Assembly (NCBI RefSeq): GCF_000235425.2
Contig: NZ_KI912266.1
Coordinates: 1,071,886 to 1,135,885 of the forward strand
DNA length: 64,000 nucleotides
DNA from: Pseudofrankia saprophytica
GTDB taxonomy: Bacteria > Actinomycetota > Actinomycetes > Frankiales > Frankiaceae
Reading direction: 5' to 3'
The position numbers and the translations under genes were made by a program. Of this stretch, positions 54,060 to 63,125 are shown one piece after another. The stretch's first letter is position 1. The number at the start of each line of letters is the position of its first letter. Under the pieces are notes generated by a model, which ran no database searches, was not told the origin of the DNA, and saw only the letters and a list, made by a program, of their open reading frames with translations.

Positions 54060-54707
54060 GGCGACGCTGCCCGACCTCGGCCGAGAGGCGAGGAAGGGCA
54101 GGCAGGGGAGGGACATCGCCGTGCCCGTCATGGCCAACGGATGTACACACGCCCCAGCAACCGACCGATGCGGCTGGGTGGGTCCGACTGCCGGGCCCGC
54201 CCAGCCGCACGGTCGTCGAGCGAACCTGGCGTGAGCACGCCGGGCTGCCGCACCGCCGGCCAACGGGATGCATTCGCCGGATGCACCGTCAGATGCCAGG
54301 CCGGATGCACACCTCGAACCAGGGTGCGAGACTCTTAGCTGGCTCCGTTGCCTGAACCGCGGACGCCGGCCCGCAAGCGCCGCTCGCGAGGCCGCGCGGC
54401 GGCGGCCGGCCGGGCAGGGAAGACCCGTTGTCGGAACGGCGTGGTAGGGCCGGGAACGAAGTCGCGGCGCCGAACGTCCCAACACGGCCGTTTTGGCTCT
54501 TGCATGCATGCCAACCGTCGCGCACTCTTGTAGAGGTTCGGTCGGGCTGCGTTGATATGGCGTTCGCCTGAGTTGTGTCGAACCGTGTGATAACACGGCG
54601 GCGACACGGCCCGCGCCGCCGTCTGACATCTCGTCCGGGCGGCCCGCTCGACCAGACCCAGGTGAGCGGGCATACCGCCGGTAGGCAGGACAGACAGGAG
54701 CGCAGCC
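54060..54707. promoter_or_regulatory. Intergenic region with a dyad (CCGTGTGATAACACGG)
   Basis: No gene recognised. Positions 54583-54598 form a perfect 6-bp dyad with a GATA loop (CCGTGT/ACACGG) in a local AT-richer patch, a plausible operator. Short GGATGCA repeats lie near 54268-54308. Confidence 0.35.
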
Positions 54708-54932
54708 GTGATCGCGAAGAGCTGGACCCGCGCGACGAACGCGCCGCGGACAGCTCTGGCATGCGGTCACGGCCTCCTCACGTCGCTGGCCACCTTGGCC
54801 AACTCGGCCAACCGGGCTCTGGCCGCGCCGACCAACCGGCAGGCGCCCACCCGCGCCCGCGTATCCGCGGCGTTGGGCCAGGCACGGTGTGCCGCACCGA
54901 TCATCGGTCCGCTGGCCGCGCCCCCCTCATAA
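54708..54932 (+). CDS. Possible small hypothetical protein (74 aa)
   Basis: GTG 54708 preceded by AGGAGCGCAGCC. Reads MIAKSWTRATNAPRTALACG and ends in TAA; Ala/Thr/Arg-rich, no known motif. Start signal is the main support. Confidence 0.3.
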   Translation: MIAKSWTRATNAPRTALACGHGLLTSLATLANSANRALAAPTNRQAPTRARVSAALGQARCAAPIIGPLAAPPS

Positions 54933-55090
54933 CGGCGCCCACGGACCAGGACAAGGCACAGCACACCCCCTCAGCGGCGACATCGCCACCCCGTCCCCCG
55001 CAGCGTCGCGGCGGCACCTTCACCGCATCTCAGCTCCTCCGTTGCTCCCTCGCTCCTTCATCTGTTCCCCGGTACCGGGAGGTGATCGCC

Positions 55091-55252
55091 GTGGCCATCG
55101 CCACGACAAACCTGCTCAACACCCCGCTCGAGGATCCACGGGCCGAGCGTGTCCGGCGGGCCGCGCTGGCGGCCTACGTCGACGGGAAGATCACCTTCGC
55201 GCAGGCCAACTCTCGCGTCCGCAAGGCCATCGAGCGCTTCCACGTGGGCTGA
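55091..55252 (+). CDS. Small conserved-looking hypothetical protein (53 aa)
   Basis: GTG 55091 with GGGAGG 8 nt upstream. MAIATTNLLNTPLEDPRAER, then VRRAALAAYVDGKITFAQ, and SRVRKAIERFHVG: a single compact helical protein. A strong terminator follows 65 bp later, supporting a real transcript. Unknown role. Confidence 0.6.
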   Translation: MAIATTNLLNTPLEDPRAERVRRAALAAYVDGKITFAQANSRVRKAIERFHVG

Positions 55253-55316
55253 CCGGACCGACGGCCCACGTCGTCGGCGGCCATCGCGGCTCTCGACGTC
55301 GACACTTCCACCCAGC

Positions 55317-55351
55317 GAGAGCAGGCCCGGATCACATCCGGGCCTGCTCTC
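55317..55351 (+). terminator. 16-bp perfect hairpin terminator
   Basis: Arms GAGAGCAGGCCCGGAT (55317-55332) and ATCCGGGCCTGCTCTC (55336-55351) with a 3-nt loop, 64 bp after the small gene at 55091. No long T-run. Confidence 0.85.
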
Positions 55352-55636
55352 CCCATCTGCCTCAGCTCTCCACCTCAGCGGGACTGGCGCGCCCACGCGC
55401 CGGTCCCGCTTTCGTGGTGTCTTAGCCGTATCGCGGGCCGAGTCCCGCCTCGCGGGGCCAAGTCCGCCCGGCCGCGGGGCCGAGTTCCGCCCCGGCCGGC
55501 TCCCAGAGTCGCACTGGAGCCCGCGGATCGGCGGGAAATCGGACGTGAGAGATGTGGACGGCCGGGCGCCCGGGCGATCGGGGGGTGAACCCGGGCGGCC
55601 GGCCTGTCCTACTAATAACAGCCAGCGCACGAGCGG
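55352..55636. other. Short intergenic region
   Basis: GC-rich, with repeated GGGGCCGAGT-type motifs (near 55433-55490). No gene seen. Confidence 0.4.
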
Positions 55637-56626
55637 TCACGCTTCGCCCGCCGGCTTGCCACCTGCGCAACCGGCATCCCCCTGGCACGGCAAACGTGCG
55701 GGAATGTCCGCGCGGCCGGATTCGCTCGCCTCCACGGCGGCGGCGCGGTCGCGCGCGAGGCCCGCGATACCGGCGGCGATGAGCAGCAGCGCGAGAACGA
55801 ACGCGACGAAGTGCGCATCCGCGGGCGCCGGCTCGTCGAACATCGTCAGACCGAGCACCACCGGCAGGAAGGCGGAGACCCCGCTGGTCACGGGGAAGGC
55901 GACCACGGCCGCCTGGCCCTGCAGGCCGCGTTGCTCGAGGCTCACCGCGAGCACCGAGAAGACGATCAACAGATAGGGCGCCGGCGTCCGCAGCAGCTCG
56001 AACAGGTAGGCACCGAGAAAGCCGCCGGCACGGCGCTCGTCGAGCGCGAGCCCGAACTGTCGGGTCGCGAGCGTGGCGATCGCGTAGGCCGTCCCGGCGG
56101 CGGCGCCGAACCCGAGGGCGGCGGGGGCGACCCGCCGCCTGGCCGCCGCCCGGTTCGCTCCGAGGGCGGCGAGCAACGAGAACACCAGTCCGAAGGACAG
56201 GAACAGCAGCAGCACCCGGTCGCTGGCCAGCGAGCCGACCTCGCCGTGTTGCTCGAACGCGTAGGCGAGCAAGCCGACGCCGGCGACCATCATGCAGATC
56301 GCCCCCACGCCGAGGCGGCTGAGGTGCTCGCGCAGCGCCCTCCCGGCGAGCAGCGTGAAAACGATCATGTCAAGCGCCATCACCGGGCCGATCATGGCGA
56401 CCGGGGCGACGGACAGCGCGTACACCTCGAGCAGGAAGGCGACCGTCTCGACGGCGAGACCGAGCAGCCACAGCGGCCGGCGCACGAGCCGAGCGAGCAG
56501 CCCCAGCCCAAGCCCACTGCCCGCCTGCTCACGGCGCGCCGCGACCGCCTGCAGGAGCGGTGCCACCCCATACAGCGCCGCCGAGCCGACCGCCGCCGGC
56601 AGCCCGTAGGCGAGGGCCGTGCTCAC
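55637..56626 (-). CDS. DMT-family (EamA-like) membrane transporter
   Basis: 329 residues with about 9-10 membrane helices. Opens MSTALAYGLPAAVGSAALYG, then PLWLLGLAVETVAFLLEVYA, IGPVMALDMIVFTLLAGRAL, and a second repeat half with SLEQRGLQGQAAVVAFPVTS. Its Cys/Gly-rich tail is cytosolic. ATGA overlap with the glycosyltransferase gene makes it the last gene of the glycoconjugate operon; it may flip or export a lipid-linked product. Confidence 0.82.
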   Translation of the reverse strand: MSTALAYGLPAAVGSAALYGVAPLLQAVAARREQAGSGLGLGLLARLVRRPLWLLGLAVETVAFLLEVYALSVAPVAMIGPVMALDMIVFTLLAGRALREHLSRLGVGAICMMVAGVGLLAYAFEQHGEVGSLASDRVLLLFLSFGLVFSLLAALGANRAAARRRVAPAALGFGAAAGTAYAIATLATRQFGLALDERRAGGFLGAYLFELLRTPAPYLLIVFSVLAVSLEQRGLQGQAAVVAFPVTSGVSAFLPVVLGLTMFDEPAPADAHFVAFVLALLLIAAGIAGLARDRAAAVEASESGRADIPARLPCQGDAGCAGGKPAGEA

Positions 56627-57912
56627 CGGCCAGGAGCGAGGCCGACCTGGGCCAGGGCGACGCCGAAGGAACGTTCCCAGTCCTCCGGGCCACGCGCGAT
56701 CCGTCGCGTCGGCGGCTTGACGCGGTCGAGGGCAGCCAGCGCCGAGCGGGCAAGCGAGCGCGGGTCGCGCCCGGCGATCTCGGCGCCGCCCTTCTCCAGC
56801 TCGCCCTGCAGGTTGTCACGGCCATGGCCAGGCACGACGTCGAGCAGCAACAGGTCCCGGCCGATCACGCGGGCCTCGCTGCAGGTGTCGCCCGACGAGG
56901 TCACCACCAGGTCGGCGGCGGCCATGAGGGCCGGGATCCGGTCGGTGAAGCCGAACGGGATGACCCGGTGCTCGCGTTCCGCCAGCGCCGCGAGCTTGCG
57001 CGCCAGCTTCGCGTTGTGGCCGGCGACCGCGAACACCCAGACGCCGGCGGTCGCCAGCGCCTCCGCGGCCTCGACCAGCGGGCCGAGTCCCCACGATCCG
57101 GACATCAACAGCACGCATCGGCTTTCCAGCGGGATACCGAAGGCCAGCCGGGCGTCCCGCTGGGTCGGGGCCTCGTAGAAGGGCGCGCGGACCGGAGCGG
57201 GCACGACGGCGACCTCGGCGGACGGGTGGAACCGGCGCACGTAGCGCACCGCCGTCTCCGAGGTGACCAGGTAGAGGTCGGTGTTCCGGTGCACCCACAG
57301 CCGGTGCGGGCAGACGTCGGTGCAGAACACGACCGTGACGAGGCCGGGGAAGTCGGGCTTGATCCGACTCGTCGCCGCGGCGCCAGTGGCGAAGATGGAG
57401 ATGACGAGGCTTACCGGCTCGGTGGTCAGCTCGTCGCGCATTCGCGGCACGAGGAAACGGCTGGACACGGCGTCGATGGCACCGGCCACCCGCCCGCCGG
57501 TGCGCAGCTGGTTGAAGTGGAACGCGTCGTACAGGCCGGGAACACCGACCATCCCACGGAACACTGCCTCGCCGATCCGGCCGCCCGGGCCGCCGAGCAT
57601 CCGCAGGCTGTCCAGCGTGCGTACCCGCATCTGGCGGGCTTCCAGCGAGGCGGCGCACGCCTGTGCCATGACGTGGTGGCCCATCCCGAGTGAGCCGGTG
57701 AGCAGCAGCGCTCCGCCGCTCGGCCGGGGCCGGGCCGTCGGGACCGGAAGGCCGCCTGCTCCGGTCCGGGGTCCGGTACCACGCGCGGCCCGGACCTCGC
57801 GGTCGGGCGCCGTGGGCACGTCCTGAGGACGAAACGGCACGGTCGGGATCTGGGCCGGGTCGCCGGGACCGCGAGCGAGGCCCGCCCGTCGCCCGGGTTC
57901 GGTGGTCATCAC
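56623..57912 (-). CDS. Glycosyltransferase, MGDG synthase/MurG-like (GT28 fold)
   Basis: 429 residues. After a Pro/Arg-rich N-terminus (about 65) comes LLLTGSLGMGHHVMAQACAA (the GxGH motif of diacylglycerol glucosyltransferase/MGDG synthase), VVFCTDVCPHRLWVHRNTDL, and the donor site MAAADLVVTSSGDTCSEARV with LLLDVVPGHGRDNL. Probably transfers a sugar to a lipid at the membrane face. Overlaps both operon neighbours by 4 bp. Confidence 0.88.
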   Translation of the reverse strand: MMTTEPGRRAGLARGPGDPAQIPTVPFRPQDVPTAPDREVRAARGTGPRTGAGGLPVPTARPRPSGGALLLTGSLGMGHHVMAQACAASLEARQMRVRTLDSLRMLGGPGGRIGEAVFRGMVGVPGLYDAFHFNQLRTGGRVAGAIDAVSSRFLVPRMRDELTTEPVSLVISIFATGAAATSRIKPDFPGLVTVVFCTDVCPHRLWVHRNTDLYLVTSETAVRYVRRFHPSAEVAVVPAPVRAPFYEAPTQRDARLAFGIPLESRCVLLMSGSWGLGPLVEAAEALATAGVWVFAVAGHNAKLARKLAALAEREHRVIPFGFTDRIPALMAAADLVVTSSGDTCSEARVIGRDLLLLDVVPGHGRDNLQGELEKGGAEIAGRDPRSLARSALAALDRVKPPTRRIARGPEDWERSFGVALAQVGLAPGR

Positions 57913-59084
57913 CGCTCTCCCGAGGTCGCGGGAACGTTGGTCGTCCGCGCGGGTGGCGCAGCCTCCCCACCGCCCTGCCTGGCCGCGGGCTTGCCGCTCG
58001 CCGCGGCGGGGACGACCGCCGGAGTCCGCGGGCGACTGGCCGAGAGCTGGTTCACGGAAGCCGATTGGCCGCCATCCTCACGGTTGGCCAGGTACCACTC
58101 GATGTACTGGCGAACGCCGTCCCGGAACGTGGTGGTCGGCCGCCAGTCGAGCAGTCGCGCGGCCAGCTCGGCCGACACCTCCCTGCCTCGGTAGTCGCCG
58201 GGTCTCGCGGGAACATGCTCGATCTCGATGCCGGGGAAGTGCGCGCGGACGGCTTCGGCCATGTCGAGCACGCTGACCCGCTCGGCGCCCTCAAGCGCGA
58301 TCGTCGCGTTCTCGGCCGCTGGGGTCGTCAACGCCCGGACATGCGCGTCGGCGAGGTCGCGGACGTAGACATACCGGCGGAACTGCCGGCCGTCACCCGC
58401 GACCGTCAGCGGTTCTCCGGCCAGCGCGCGGGCGACGAATCGAGCAAGAACCAGCTCGTCACGCATCCCGGGTCCGTAAGGGATGCCATAACGCAGGATC
58501 GTGAACGGTAGGCCGTATGTCTCCCGATAGCTGTGTAGGAGCAGCTCCGCCGCGAGCTTGGTGGACGTGTAGACGTGCCCGGCCCGGTCCAGCTCGATGA
58601 GCGCGTCCTCTGTCAGCCCATCGCCGTGTCGTCCCCGGCCGCGGCTGTCACCGTCGCCGACGTCGGCGCTGGCGCTGGCGCTGGCGCTGGCGTGGCTGTC
58701 CGGCCGGGCACCGGGCGTCTCGGTCTCGGGAACAGCGCCGTAGACCCAGACCGTGCTGGCGAACAGCACCCGGCGCAGGCCGCGGCGGCGGGCCGCCTCG
58801 CAGACGTTGCCGGTGCCTTCGACGTTGAGCCGCACGGTGCCCACCGGGTCGGCGAAGGCGATGTCGACGTTCGACATGCCGGCGATGTGGAAAACCGCCT
58901 CGCAGCCGTCGAGGGCGGCGGTCACCGCATCGAGGTCGAGGACGTCGACCGCCTGACCATCGGCGCGCGGGTCGGCGTTGCTCACGTCGAGGTCGAGCGC
59001 ACGGACTTCGTGGCCCGCGTCGAGCAGTCGGTCGACGACGTGTGCGCCGATGAATCCGGAACCGCCAGTAACCGCAACTCGCAT
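57909..59084 (-). CDS. NAD-dependent epimerase/dehydratase (extended SDR)
   Basis: 391 residues. MRVAVTGGSGFIGAHVVDRL (GxxGxxG), FHIAGMSNVDIAF, Ser/Tyr/Lys catalytic set ending YTSTKLAAELLLHSY, and ILRYGIPYGPGM. A Ser/Ala/Gly/Asp-rich insert at about 128-158 contains SASASASA encoded by a GCTGGC microsatellite (58667-58691). Likely epimerises or dehydrates a nucleotide sugar. The C-terminal 45 residues are low complexity. Confidence 0.9.
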   Translation of the reverse strand: MRVAVTGGSGFIGAHVVDRLLDAGHEVRALDLDVSNADPRADGQAVDVLDLDAVTAALDGCEAVFHIAGMSNVDIAFADPVGTVRLNVEGTGNVCEAARRRGLRRVLFASTVWVYGAVPETETPGARPDSHASASASASADVGDGDSRGRGRHGDGLTEDALIELDRAGHVYTSTKLAAELLLHSYRETYGLPFTILRYGIPYGPGMRDELVLARFVARALAGEPLTVAGDGRQFRRYVYVRDLADAHVRALTTPAAENATIALEGAERVSVLDMAEAVRAHFPGIEIEHVPARPGDYRGREVSAELAARLLDWRPTTTFRDGVRQYIEWYLANREDGGQSASVNQLSASRPRTPAVVPAAASGKPAARQGGGEAAPPARTTNVPATSGER

Positions 59085-59170
59085 GTCTGTGCTCCAAAGA
59101 GGAGGGCTGCCGCCGCGCCGAGGAGAACGGCCGGGCCCACGCCGCCCGCGGGCCAGCGAGCAGCGGCTCG

Positions 59171-60349
59171 TCAGCCTGCCAGGGTCAGGGTCCGCAGGGC
59201 CGCGGACAGAGCTGTCAGAACGTGGTCCGCCTCCTGGTCGGTCATGTCCGAATGAACAGGCAGGCAGATGTGCCGCGCACAGAGGTCCTCGGCGACGGGC
59301 AGCGTCCCGCCGGCGTGCTCCTCGAAGACCGGCTGCTGGTGCAGCGGCGCCTCGTAGACCTCACCGGCCAGTCCGACGCCGTGCCTTTCCTTGAGCTCCT
59401 TACGGAGAGAGGAACGGTCGACACCGGGGCCGGGAAGCACGATGTACTTGTAGTAGTTGGTGATGTCTCCCGGCGGCACCTGAACCCGCCGCACACCGGG
59501 GAGATCGTCGATCGCCGCGTCATACCGGGCGGCGATCCGTGCACGGTTCGCCAGGAATTCCGGCAACCGGCGAAGATGCACGAGACCGGTGACGGCGTGC
59601 AGCTCGCTCATCCGCCACGCGTACCCCTCCCGGATGTGCACGTTGCCGAGAAAACCGGCTTTCCCCTGATCTCGGTAGAGGAGCGCCTCGTCCCGTACCC
59701 GTTCGTCGGCGGTGAGGATCATTCCACCCTCACCGCTGGTGATGACCTTCGTCGGGTAGAACGAGAACGCCGCGGCGGCGCCGAACGACCCGGCGTGCCG
59801 GCCGGCCCGGGTCGACCCGTGAGCGTGGGCGGCGTCCTCGACGAGGACCAGGCCGCGCTTGGCGCACAGCGCCTCGACCTCGCCGATGTCCGCCGGGATG
59901 AGGCCCCCGATGTGCACGATCACGACGACCCTGGTGTCCTTCGTCAGCGCCGCCTCGACGGTGGCCGCCGAAAGCGCGAGCGTGTGCGGGTTGACGTCCG
60001 CGAACACCGGGCGCCCGCCGGCGCGCAGCACGGCAAAGGCGGTGGCCGCGAAGGTGTTGGTCGGCAGCACGACGTCGGCGCCGGCGACGCCGACGGCCCG
60101 GAGAATGATTTCCAACGCGGCCGTCCCGCTGTTGACCGCGACGGCGAAGGGCGCGCCGTGCGCGCGCGCGAAGGCTTCCTCGAACTCCCGGGTGTATGCC
60201 CCGAGCGTGAGCTGCCCACTGGTGAGGATCTCCGTCGTCGCCGCCGTGATCTGCGCCCGGTCGGCCTCGGAGAAGACGATTCTCGCCGCTGGAACCCGCA
60301 CCCGTTCCCCCGTCCTCCCGATGGCGTCACCCGAAGCTCGGATGCTCAT
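59171..60349 (-). CDS. DegT/DnrJ/EryC1/StrS family sugar aminotransferase
   Basis: 392 residues from ATG 60349. PLP fold: AVAVNSGTAALEIILRAVGV, VLVEDAAHAHGS (Asp), PLP lysine in FSFYPTKVITSGEGGMI, and YEAPLHQQPVF. Transaminates keto-sugars. First gene of the minus-strand operon; 86 bp before the epimerase. With the epimerase, glycosyltransferase and transporter it suggests an amino-sugar containing glycolipid or surface glycan. Confidence 0.92.
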   Translation of the reverse strand: MSIRASGDAIGRTGERVRVPAARIVFSEADRAQITAATTEILTSGQLTLGAYTREFEEAFARAHGAPFAVAVNSGTAALEIILRAVGVAGADVVLPTNTFAATAFAVLRAGGRPVFADVNPHTLALSAATVEAALTKDTRVVVIVHIGGLIPADIGEVEALCAKRGLVLVEDAAHAHGSTRAGRHAGSFGAAAAFSFYPTKVITSGEGGMILTADERVRDEALLYRDQGKAGFLGNVHIREGYAWRMSELHAVTGLVHLRRLPEFLANRARIAARYDAAIDDLPGVRRVQVPPGDITNYYKYIVLPGPGVDRSSLRKELKERHGVGLAGEVYEAPLHQQPVFEEHAGGTLPVAEDLCARHICLPVHSDMTDQEADHVLTALSAALRTLTLAG

Positions 60350-61451
60350 GGTCTTCCAGGTCTTTCCCGGCAGGCACCCAAGGCGACCGGGCACGCCGCT
60401 CCCGCGGCACGGTGCCATCGGCCCGCGAGACGTGACAAAGGCCCACGGCCGAAAGGGCTACCGGTCGAGGCCGGGCGGCGGGGCGCCGTCGGCCGAAACC
60501 GCTCGGCGGCCATGCCCGCGAACACCGGACCGGAAGCACCCGAACAGTCGGGTCAGTGACCGCCGTCGTCCGCCCCCTGATGTCGTCGGCACCACCACCG
60601 TCAGCAGACGTTAACCGCTCTCGGCCAATCCGGCCCGCCGTATCCGGAGAACGAGATCCGAATACCTCCCGCACCGCCACCCATCACCACCGGCTGTTCC
60701 GCCTTCTCCCCATACGGCCGCCGCCATCCCCACCCAGCTCGTCCCACCACGGGCGAGCACTACCCGATTCCGCCCACCCCGGTTGCGGCCCCAGAAGTCC
60801 GGTGAACCGCGTCTCCAGCGAGTTTGGTCTCGATAGTCAGTATTAGGGGCGCAGAACGAGGCGAAGGCCGCTGAGGGACGCGAGCCCGGCCGGGTGCCGT
60901 CCGGCGGGACGTACGGAACGTTGCCCGCCGCAAAGGGGCGTCCGAGAGGCCTCGCCTCTACAGGTGACGCATCCAGCGGATTAGCCGGCCCGGGCCGTGC
61001 GCGGGCACCATCGATGCCAGAAAGATCTCTGAACGGCGCGGACGGCACGGAAGCGGACGGCTCGGAGGAGGAAATCCTGACGCGGCGCGAAGCCCGCCCC
61101 GAAGGGGCGACGAAGAGCACGACCTGGGCGGGTGTCCAGGGGAAAAGTAGACACCCCGACGATCACTACTCCTGACGTACGGGGGGAACGCAGGAGGTGT
61201 GACCCGCCGGGGTGTGACATCAGCCTACGTCCCCCGCTTGTTCGCGGGCGAGGGACCAAAGTCCCAGCTTTGGCCTCTAGCCGCCGCACGCCGTCTACGC
61301 TCTGAACATTTAATGTGACTCTCAGGCGTCGCTCATTCCAAAACCCCAGCTCACCGTCTAGTACTGGCCACCGGAACCGCACGAGCCCCGACAAGACTGG
61401 GTCTGCTTGTGTCGGATCTGTTGCACGGTGGAAACGACTGGATGCTTCACT
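60350..61451. other. Divergent intergenic region, no gene called
   Basis: About 1.1 kb between the glycan operon and the amidohydrolase. Frames are Pro/Arg/Ser-rich on both strands. An AT-rich 11-bp palindrome ACATTTAATGT (61306-61316) may be an operator for the plus-strand cluster. GTCCCCCGC...GCGGGCGAGGGAC near 61230-61258 forms a hairpin. AT-rich GTCAGTATTAGGGG near 60836 may mark the minus promoter. Confidence 0.4.
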
Positions 61452-62297
61452 GTGGCCGTGCCGCTGCGAGACGTACACGACGCGCACCGCCATCTCGGCG
61501 TCCTACCCGCCTTTGGCTTCTATGGGGGACCGCCGGTAACGCCTGACCTCGGCGCCCGGGCGACCATCGCCGAGCTCAGGGCGGACCTGGACCGGGAGGG
61601 TACCGCCAGAACCCTCGTGATCCCGAACTACGGCGTTCCCGACGTCGCCGTCACGTTCGGCTTCAACGAGCTGTGTATCGAGGCCGCGCAGGCCGACGAC
61701 CGGATCCGGGCGGGCCTGTGGGTCTCACCGCGGCCGGCCGACGCGGCCATGACCGAGAAGGCGCTGTCGCTCGCCGGAGAGCCGGGCGTCGTCGCCCTGA
61801 AGCTGAGCTTTCTCCTCGGCGGACGGGCGGACGCCGAGGAGTGCCGGCCCCATCTCGACGCCATCTTCGCGACGGCCGCCGCCCACGACCTGGTGGTGCA
61901 CGTCCACACGTCGCCGGGTGCGGCGTCCGACATCGACCTGGTCGGACTCCTGGTCGACCGGTACGCCGACGACGTCCGCATTCACCTCGTCCACCTCGGT
62001 GGTGGAGTGAGCGGGCACATCAAGCTGATCGGCGGCCGGTTCTTCGACTGGATCTCGGCCGGCAAGCGGGTCTACACCGACACCAGCTGGGCGGTGGGTT
62101 TCGCGCCCCGCTGGCTTGCCGCCGAGATCGAGCGCCGAGGCATCGGCCATGACCGGCTCCTGTTCGCCAGTGACGAGCCGTGGGGTGACCACCCCGGTGA
62201 GCTCGCGCGACTCGCGGCGACGGTCGGCGACGGCGAGCTGGCCCGCCACGTCTTCGTGGAGAACTTCGCATCCCTGTACGGATCGGGCGCGTCCTGA
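61452..62297 (+). CDS. Amidohydrolase family protein (TIM-barrel metal-dependent hydrolase)
   Basis: About 281 residues; GTG 61452 or 61458 chosen, because the longer frame from TTG 61407 begins with Cys-rich unlikely sequence. Metal ligands: DAHRHLG near the N-terminus, HVHTSPGAAS, HLVHLGGGVSG and the final Asp in LFASDEPWGDHPGE. Lies 318 bp before the MSMEG_0572-like gene, so it may belong to that cluster. Confidence 0.82.
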   Translation: MAVPLRDVHDAHRHLGVLPAFGFYGGPPVTPDLGARATIAELRADLDREGTARTLVIPNYGVPDVAVTFGFNELCIEAAQADDRIRAGLWVSPRPADAAMTEKALSLAGEPGVVALKLSFLLGGRADAEECRPHLDAIFATAAAHDLVVHVHTSPGAASDIDLVGLLVDRYADDVRIHLVHLGGGVSGHIKLIGGRFFDWISAGKRVYTDTSWAVGFAPRWLAAEIERRGIGHDRLLFASDEPWGDHPGELARLAATVGDGELARHVFVENFASLYGSGAS

Positions 62298-62615
62298 CCG
62301 GCGACTCACCGCCACCGCGCGGGCCTGGCCCGGTCGTGCCCGATGGAGCCCTGACCGGCCAGCCCGCCAGTGCCGCAGCGGAAATCTCCCAACGATCCGA
62401 ACGGCGGGCCTACAGCAGGACCACAGACCAACAGTCTCCACCGGCCCACAGTGGAACCGTGCCAGCCGGACCAGACCGGCCCAGACCACCGAGAAACCCA
62501 CCACGCCGCAACCACTCGTCCGGGGATCCCGCCGGATCGGCGAAGCCGTGACCTGCACCAGAAGTACCCCGAAGCCAGGCAACGCGCGGATGCGCAGAGA
62601 GGAATCGCCGCCCAG
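62298..62615. other. Intergenic region before the MSMEG_0572-like gene
   Basis: No gene. A dispersed hairpin core (GCCGGATCGGCGAAGCCG, 62530-62547) recurs at about 1272-1290. GAGAGGAATCG at the right edge is the ribosome site for ATG 62616. Confidence 0.5.
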
Positions 62616-63125
62616 ATGGAGCTGACCGAGCAGGAGCAGCACAGCCTGAACGAGGTCCCCCACCCATCGCTGCCGCCCGGCAGCAACCTCTACGGCTCGA
62701 CGAAGATCTTCCCGGACTATCAGGCCGAGAACGGCGAGAGCTACCTGACCCTGATCCACGGCATCGCGCACGAGTCGTCGGTCAGCTTCGTGGCGATCCT
62801 GCAAGCCACCCGCGCACTGCGGAAGGGCTTCGAGTCGGTCATCTACTTCTACGGCCCCGGCGCGATGAACGCGATGGCCACCCGCGGCTTCCCGCACACC
62901 GGCGACTCGGCCTTCGCCGGCGAGCACAACATCAACAACCAGCTGGAGACCTTCATCAAGGAGGGCGGGAAGGTCTACGTCTGCCGGTTCGGCCTCTCGC
63001 TGCACGGTCTGCGCGAGGAGGACCTGATCGAGGGCGCGATCCCGGCGCACCCGCTGGACATCCAGGACTGCGTGATCCACTACGCGCGCAAGGGCGCGAT
63101 CATCAACTCGACCTACATGTTCTGA
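62616..63125 (+). CDS. MSMEG_0572/Sll0783 family nitrogen starvation response protein
   Basis: 169 residues from ATG 62616. LTEQEQHSLNEVPHPSLPPG, LIHGIAHESSVSFVAILQAT, SVIYFYGPGAMNAMATRGFP and DIQDCVIHYARKGAIINSTY match the family by recall, first member of the conserved Nit1-type gene cluster of cyanobacteria and actinobacteria. It overlaps the radical SAM gene by one base (TGATG), so they are co-translated. Biochemical role unknown. Confidence 0.88.
   Translation: MELTEQEQHSLNEVPHPSLPPGSNLYGSTKIFPDYQAENGESYLTLIHGIAHESSVSFVAILQATRALRKGFESVIYFYGPGAMNAMATRGFPHTGDSAFAGEHNINNQLETFIKEGGKVYVCRFGLSLHGLREEDLIEGAIPAHPLDIQDCVIHYARKGAIINSTYMF

Noticed and set aside
59222-60559. 445-codon plus-strand open frame
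   Set aside because: Shadow of the DegT aminotransferase.
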